NCBI GenBank assembly: GCA_031265715.1
Contig: JAISCG010000138.1
Coordinates: 1 to 10,877, forward strand
DNA: 10,877 nt
Source of the DNA: Holosporaceae bacterium
GTDB lineage: Bacteria; Pseudomonadota; Alphaproteobacteria; UBA3830
Direction: 5' to 3'
Shown: positions 7,182-10,877 of the stretch, in pieces
Layout of the letters: each line of letters begins with the position of its first letter
Position numbering within the stretch: the stretch's first letter is position 1
Notes under the pieces: generated by a model
The model's database searches: none
Seen by the model: the letters and a program-made list of their open reading frames with translations, nothing else
What the model was told of the DNA's origin: nothing
Program-made: the position numbers and the translations under genes

Positions 7182-7787
7182 TTAACCGCTGATCGGTTTT
7201 ACACCCACGGTGCCGTAGTCGATTTCGACTCCGATAGTTCCGAGGGCAGTTCCGTCATGACTGTAGGCTTTACTCATATCCGTGTAATTCACGTAGCAAA
7301 ATGAAAAAGCAATCGTATCTCCGGTTTGATCGTATGTTTTAAACATACATACCTTGCAAACTATTTCCTGAATAACCACCAGCGTGCCGCTTATGCTGAT
7401 GAGCCTTTTTATGGAAATCTCGTCCATCTTCTTTCCCTCGTAGAGGTACTGCTGAATTATCGGAGACCAACTTCCGTACTCCATCCACACCCAAATATCG
7501 CTGCCGATAATTTGTCCGTCCCCGACCTGCTGGCCGGAAGATTTATAGGTCGCTAACCTTCCGCTCCCGAGCTTGATCGACTTGCAGGGAGCAGTATCCT
7601 CGGAGGCGTCTGCGCCCCCGATCTGTCCGAGTGTACTGTTAAAAACATCTTTACAGGTGATCACGTACTGAGGCGTTTTTCCGCTTCCGAAAGCATTGTT
7701 TCCCTCATCGCCTCCGTGAGTCTTGTCTGCTGTTAATTGTGGCGTAAACATTGAAAACCTCGCATCCTCACTTCTCATGCCAAACAT
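7182..7787 (-). CDS. Divergent Hcp/TssD-like T6SS tube protein (putative)
   Basis: Hcp forms hexameric rings that stack into the inner tube of the T6SS and is itself exported. This 201-residue product has no signal peptide, as expected for Hcp. Its second half (about 97-195) follows the Hcp order: D-I-W... S-W-S-P-I-I near 107-111, G-K-K, then strands ISIKRLISISG, an EIVCKV strand, then GDTIAFSFCYVNY (156-168) matching the Hcp pattern of a polar turn then T-E-x-V-x-F/L-N-F/Y, and a late VEIDYG. The N-terminal 90 residues are poorly conserved and Gly/Asp-rich, making it longer than typical Hcp (about 160-170). ATG 7787 has GAGGA at 7794-7798, spaced 6 bases. It lies 65 bases downstream of the TssBC fusion on the same strand, which supports the call. 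Sequence similarity alone is weak; an unrelated beta-rich protein remains possible. Confidence 0.55.
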   Translation of the reverse strand: MFGMRSEDARFSMFTPQLTADKTHGGDEGNNAFGSGKTPQYVITCKDVFNSTLGQIGGADASEDTAPCKSIKLGSGRLATYKSSGQQVGDGQIIGSDIWVWMEYGSWSPIIQQYLYEGKKMDEISIKRLISISGTLVVIQEIVCKVCMFKTYDQTGDTIAFSFCYVNYTDMSKAYSHDGTALGTIGVEIDYGTVGVKPISG

Positions 7788-7793
7788 TCGATA

Positions 7794-7798
7794 TCCTC
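7794..7798 (-). promoter_or_regulatory. Ribosome-binding site of the Hcp-like gene
   Basis: On the minus strand GAGGA lies 6 bases before ATG 7787. This favours that start over the in-frame Met four codons in. The site sits at the end of a nearly cytosine-free leader. Confidence 0.6.
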
Positions 7799-7852
7799 AA
7801 CTAAAATCACCACAACCACTGACACTACCACAAACAAAAACACTACTCTCCG

Positions 7853-9925
7853 TTACTTTGCCGGAGGAGGCAAAGCGGCTACCAATCTTATGGACGCCGT
7901 CAGCTCCTCCAATTGAAAATGCGGACGCAAAAAAATCGTCGCCTTATAGGATCCGGGCTTACCCGGAACATCAAAAACGTCAATCCGAGCTTCTCTCAGA
8001 GGAAACCTCGCTTTAAGCTCCTGACTGGCCGCATCATTCAGCAAAATATAACTGGCAATCCAATTGTTTAAATAACTCGAAACATTATCCTTCGTTAAAA
8101 ACGATCCGATTTTGTCCCGCATAATTGCCTTTATATAATGAGCAAATCTGGAAGCCGCCAACAAATACGGCAGGCGCGCGCTCAAGGCGGCGTTTGCATT
8201 GGCGTCATCCGTATTGTAGACTTTTGGTTTTTGAGTTGTTTGTCCCCCGAAAAATGCCGCATAGTCGGACCCTTTGCTGTGACAAACGGCTAAAAAACCC
8301 ATATCCGTCAGCTCCTTTTCCCGTCGATCGGTAATTGCTATCTCCGTCGGACATTTCAGCGCAACATCACCGTCGGTTGTTTTAAATACATAGGCCGGAA
8401 GTCCCTCCACCAATCCTCCGCCCTCAACTCCGCGAATTGCCGCCGGCCATTTATGCAGCGAAACCGCATAGCCTATTCGCTGCGCCAGAATGAAAGCGGC
8501 GTTTCCCCAGCAAAACTGAGAATTATCCGCTCCGTCTATGGATTCGACATAGTTCATACCGTCAACCGGCAGCGTGTCCGGTCCGTAGGGAAGTCTCATC
8601 AACACCCTCGGCATAACAAGCGCCACATATCTCGAATCTTCGGTGTCCCGGAACGATCTCCACTTGATCATTTCCGTGCTTTCGAAAATTTTCGCGAGAT
8701 CCCGAGGCGCGGCAAGATGCGAAAAACTCTCCATATCAAACATTCTCGGATGAGCGGCAGCAATAAACGGAGCATGAGCCGCTGCAGCAACATTGGAAAT
8801 TTTTTCCAGTAAAAGTATGTCCTGGGGATGACGCGTAAATTCGTATCCGCCGATCAAACAGGAATAGGGATGCCCGCCGAAAGTGCCGTATTCCTCTTCG
8901 TACACTTTTTTAAACAGCTGACTCTGGTCAAATTCAACGGCATTCTCCAAATCGTCGAGTATATCTTTTTTGGAGGCATTCATTACCCTTATTTTGAGCT
9001 GAGTACCTGTTTCTGTGTTCATAACCAGGTAGTGAAGAGCTCTCCACAAACCTTCCATTTCCTGAAATACCAAATGATGTAAAATTTCGTTAATTTGCGC
9101 GCTCAATTTTGCGTCGATATCGGCGACAACCCTCTCGACGAAAACCAGAGGATTTTTCATAACCGTTATCTTTGCTTCCTCAATTTTGGCGAGCAACTCC
9201 AGCAGCATGCTGCATGCGTACACCTCCGCAGACGGATCTTTTGCCAACTTACCCTGGATAAACATCTCTTTCAAAATTTCCCGGGTATTCTGCGCAGGTG
9301 CATCTCCGCTTGGCGGAGGAGTACCGCCCGGAGGAGCATCGCCGACCTTGGGCGAAGCCTCGGTATTGTCTGCCGAGGAGGGAGTAGCCGCAAAATCCGC
9401 GGTAACGGTCTGTTTGTTGGCCTTCAAAACAGCATCAATCTGAGTTTTCAGCAAAAGCTTAAGATCCGGACTTGCAACAATATCCTGGATGCTCTGCTGC
9501 AGAGGATCATTTCCCTCTACCTTAACCAAAACATCATTCAATTTTACTCGAGACTGATAGATTTTATTCAGTTTCGGAACCTGCTTCGCAATGCTGATCG
9601 GACCGAAGTCATCCATATGTTTGAAAAAAAGCTCGGCATTCAGAGTTTCGGAACCGTCCCCCAGAGTACTCTTAACCTGTATCGCCAATCTCGGATTAAC
9701 CGATATCATAAAATCCGGAAGGTTGTCCCGATCTATTTCCACGAACTTTCTGAATTTAATCGGCGGCAAAGGATCAACCGGCATGCCGGATAAATCCGCT
9801 ATAACCCCGATAACAAACGGCAATTCTTTCATAATTATAGCGTTGCCGATCTCCACATCATAGGTAATGTGGACTCGCGGGGAACGAACTCTATCTAATG
9901 TGTGTTGTGTACTTTCAGTCATCAT
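7853..9925 (-). CDS. tssBC: TssB-TssC fusion, T6SS contractile sheath protein (both subunits in one polypeptide)
   Basis: TssB (VipA/ImpB) and TssC (VipB/ImpC) normally are separate proteins that co-assemble into the T6SS contractile sheath in the cytoplasm. Here one uninterrupted 690-residue frame contains both. Residues 1-171 are TssB: R-V-R-S-P-R-V-H-I-T-Y-D-V near the start, KELPFVIGVIADLSG (33-47), then KFVEIDRDN (60-68) and a VEGNDPLQQ segment. Residues 172-213 are a Ser/Ala/Pro/Gly-rich linker. Residues 214-690 are TssC: VERVVADIDAKLSAQI (263-278), WRALHYLV (294-301), GTFGGHPYSCLIGGYEF (347-363), AAAHAPFIAAAHPRMF (381-396), KWRSFRDTEDSRYVAL (421-436), WGNAAF (473-478), IGSFL near 606-610, and the C-terminal DVPG...LRPHF (652-670). 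Length equals the sum of the two subunits. Start: ATG 9925 or ATG 9922; GAGGGG at 9928-9933 suits 9922 better. It lies 94 bases downstream of priA on the same strand. Confidence 0.93.
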   Translation of the reverse strand: MMTESTQHTLDRVRSPRVHITYDVEIGNAIIMKELPFVIGVIADLSGMPVDPLPPIKFRKFVEIDRDNLPDFMISVNPRLAIQVKSTLGDGSETLNAELFFKHMDDFGPISIAKQVPKLNKIYQSRVKLNDVLVKVEGNDPLQQSIQDIVASPDLKLLLKTQIDAVLKANKQTVTADFAATPSSADNTEASPKVGDAPPGGTPPPSGDAPAQNTREILKEMFIQGKLAKDPSAEVYACSMLLELLAKIEEAKITVMKNPLVFVERVVADIDAKLSAQINEILHHLVFQEMEGLWRALHYLVMNTETGTQLKIRVMNASKKDILDDLENAVEFDQSQLFKKVYEEEYGTFGGHPYSCLIGGYEFTRHPQDILLLEKISNVAAAAHAPFIAAAHPRMFDMESFSHLAAPRDLAKIFESTEMIKWRSFRDTEDSRYVALVMPRVLMRLPYGPDTLPVDGMNYVESIDGADNSQFCWGNAAFILAQRIGYAVSLHKWPAAIRGVEGGGLVEGLPAYVFKTTDGDVALKCPTEIAITDRREKELTDMGFLAVCHSKGSDYAAFFGGQTTQKPKVYNTDDANANAALSARLPYLLAASRFAHYIKAIMRDKIGSFLTKDNVSSYLNNWIASYILLNDAASQELKARFPLREARIDVFDVPGKPGSYKATIFLRPHFQLEELTASIRLVAALPPPAK
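9287..9412 (-). other. Linker-coding segment joining the TssB and TssC parts
   Basis: This codes for residues 172-213 of the fusion, a low-complexity stretch rich in Ala, Ser, Pro, Gly and Asp with PPGGTPPPSG at its heart. It contains no in-frame stop or strong internal ribosome-binding site followed by an ATG that would suggest two separate products. It looks like a flexible tether. Confidence 0.75.
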
Positions 9926-9927
9926 TA

Positions 9928-9933
9928 CCCCTC
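9928..9933 (-). promoter_or_regulatory. Ribosome-binding site deciding the tssBC start
   Basis: GAGGGG on the minus strand is 2 bases from ATG 9925 and 5 bases from the adjacent ATG 9922. The usual spacing favours 9922, which would make the protein one residue shorter. No convincing sigma-70 promoter was found in the 94-base gap to priA. Confidence 0.6.
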
Positions 9934-10019
9934 AAAAAACAAAACCACCAATGAAATTGCGATTTTTGTATTTCATACTCTTTACAAGATAAAACAAAAA
10001 AATTTATATACGGTTAATT

Positions 10020-10877
10020 TTATAAAAAACTTACAGGGTCGATATCTATTTGTATTTTAATATTTTTTGGGATCTTCTGCGAAAATATCCAAGATTTTAT
10101 CGCATGATTTAAAGATTTTTCACTCGGCGCCTTCAGCAAAAATCTCCATCTTGTTCTCCCGCGGAGCAAAAAAATCGGAGCCGGAGCCGGACCGAAGACT
10201 TTTATGTTCTTCGGAGAGGTCCTTGCCAAACTTTTTGCAACTTTCTCCGTCAGTTCCTTATTTGTGCCGGAAATAATGATGGAGGCCAGGCGGGAAAACG
10301 GGGGTAACTCATTGTGTTTCCGCGATTCCGTCTCCAATTTTATAAAATCGTTCGGGTCATCGGATTTCAGCGCAGCATACAAAGAGTGATCCGGAGAAAA
10401 CGTCTGGATAAAAATCCTCCCATGTTTTTCCGCGCGTCCGGCTCGACCCGCCACCTGTTTTATCATCTGATATGCTTTTTCGGACGCGCGCAAATCGGCG
10501 CCGTTCAGTCCGAGATCTCCGTCAATCATTCCCACGAGAGTGATGTTCGGAAAATGATGCCCCTTCGCTAAAATTTGAGTACCGACAATGATATCCGTCT
10601 CATTATTGATGATTTTCCCGAATAATTTTTCGATATTTTTCGAAGACGAAATTGTGTCGGACGAAATCGTTTCGATGCGCGCTCCCGGAATTTTTGCCTG
10701 CAATTCCTCAAAAATTCGCTCGACTCCGGGACCGAACGGGATATACGAATCTTCCTCTGAGCAGCAAAGACATTTTTTCGGAACACTGATTTTGTGATTG
10801 CAGTGGTGACAGGTCAGTTTATCGATATTTTTGTGATACACCAGCCACACGGAACAATTCGGGCACGCAACTTTTTC
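10020..10877 (-). CDS. priA: PriA, primosomal protein N' / replication restart helicase (C-terminal part, 5' truncated by window)
   Basis: PriA is a 3'-to-5' DNA helicase that recognises stalled or collapsed replication forks and loads the primosome. The frame is open to the last base, so the start lies outside; 285 residues are visible. At the right edge are three Cys pairs of the zinc-binding region (ACPNC, TCHHC, and CLCC, a CxxC). Then come FGPGVERI, a GTQILAKGHHFPNITLVGMIDGD-type motif V region (given here only as a landmark around residues 99-121 of the fragment), ADLRASEKAYQ, and the motif VI QVAGRAGRAE (141-150), followed by FIQTFSPDH. The C-terminus IDIDPVSFL is typical. The Walker A and DEAH-type motifs are beyond the window. 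It is on the same strand as tssBC, with no strong terminator seen between them, so read-through is possible. Confidence 0.96.
   Translation of the reverse strand, partial: EKVACPNCSVWLVYHKNIDKLTCHHCNHKISVPKKCLCCSEEDSYIPFGPGVERIFEELQAKIPGARIETISSDTISSSKNIEKLFGKIINNETDIIVGTQILAKGHHFPNITLVGMIDGDLGLNGADLRASEKAYQMIKQVAGRAGRAEKHGRIFIQTFSPDHSLYAALKSDDPNDFIKLETESRKHNELPPFSRLASIIISGTNKELTEKVAKSLARTSPKNIKVFGPAPAPIFLLRGRTRWRFLLKAPSEKSLNHAIKSWIFSQKIPKNIKIQIDIDPVSFL

Noticed and set aside
7326..7556. Plus-strand open frame opposite the Hcp-like gene
   Set aside because: It is short, has no recognisable features, and the minus-strand frame has a good start site and operon position.
9095..9793. 232-codon open frame on the plus strand opposite tssBC
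   Set aside because: The minus strand codes for conserved TssB/TssC here; the plus-strand translation is unrecognisable.
9926..10019. Promoter for tssBC in the gap after priA
   Set aside because: Several AT-rich hexamers occur (for example TATAAA- and TTGTTT-like), but none forms a -35/-10 pair with good matches and spacing.

Overview
The window reads as chromosomal DNA of a Gram-negative proteobacterium, most likely an alphaproteobacterium. This rests on the hslV-hslU pair, the TadG-type (Tad/Flp pilus family) envelope protein and the ImpB/ImpC-type type VI secretion (T6SS) sheath sequence. A host-associated lineage is possible but is not shown by the sequence. No tRNA, rRNA, CRISPR array, transposase or integrase is visible.

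Layout. Bases 1-2244 (+ strand) are conserved housekeeping: the 3' end of hslV, complete hslU, and rsmD, packed with gaps of 7-8 bases. Bases 2245-3442 (+) are visibly more AT-rich and carry two small exported proteins of unknown function. They are tandem paralogues sharing an ungapped 32-residue core (15 identities). A hairpin terminator follows at about 3458-3525. Bases 3574-7062 (+) hold one 1162-residue envelope protein. It is TadG-like (N-terminal membrane anchor plus a split, degenerate von Willebrand A-like domain) and is interrupted by a six-unit beta-propeller-like repeat region with Asp-box (BNR) motifs. Bases 7182-9925 (-) carry T6SS genes: a single gene in which TssB and TssC are fused through a Pro/Gly/Ala-rich linker, then a divergent Hcp-like tube protein. 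Bases 10020-10877 (-) are the C-terminal part of priA, which runs off the window.

How the parts work together. HslV and HslU form one ATP-dependent protease. RsmD methylates 16S rRNA, and PriA restarts stalled replication forks; these are unrelated core functions. The TssBC fusion (contractile sheath) and the Hcp-like protein (inner tube) would form the contractile tail of a T6SS whose baseplate, membrane complex and ClpV are not in this window. The TadG-like propeller protein is convergent to the T6SS pair, and nothing in the sequence links it directly to that system.

The most notable observations are the natural TssB-TssC fusion, the propeller insertion inside a TadG-type vWA domain that has lost its metal-site residues, the tandem exported paralogues, and a 60-base cytosine-depleted leader in front of the Hcp-like gene.
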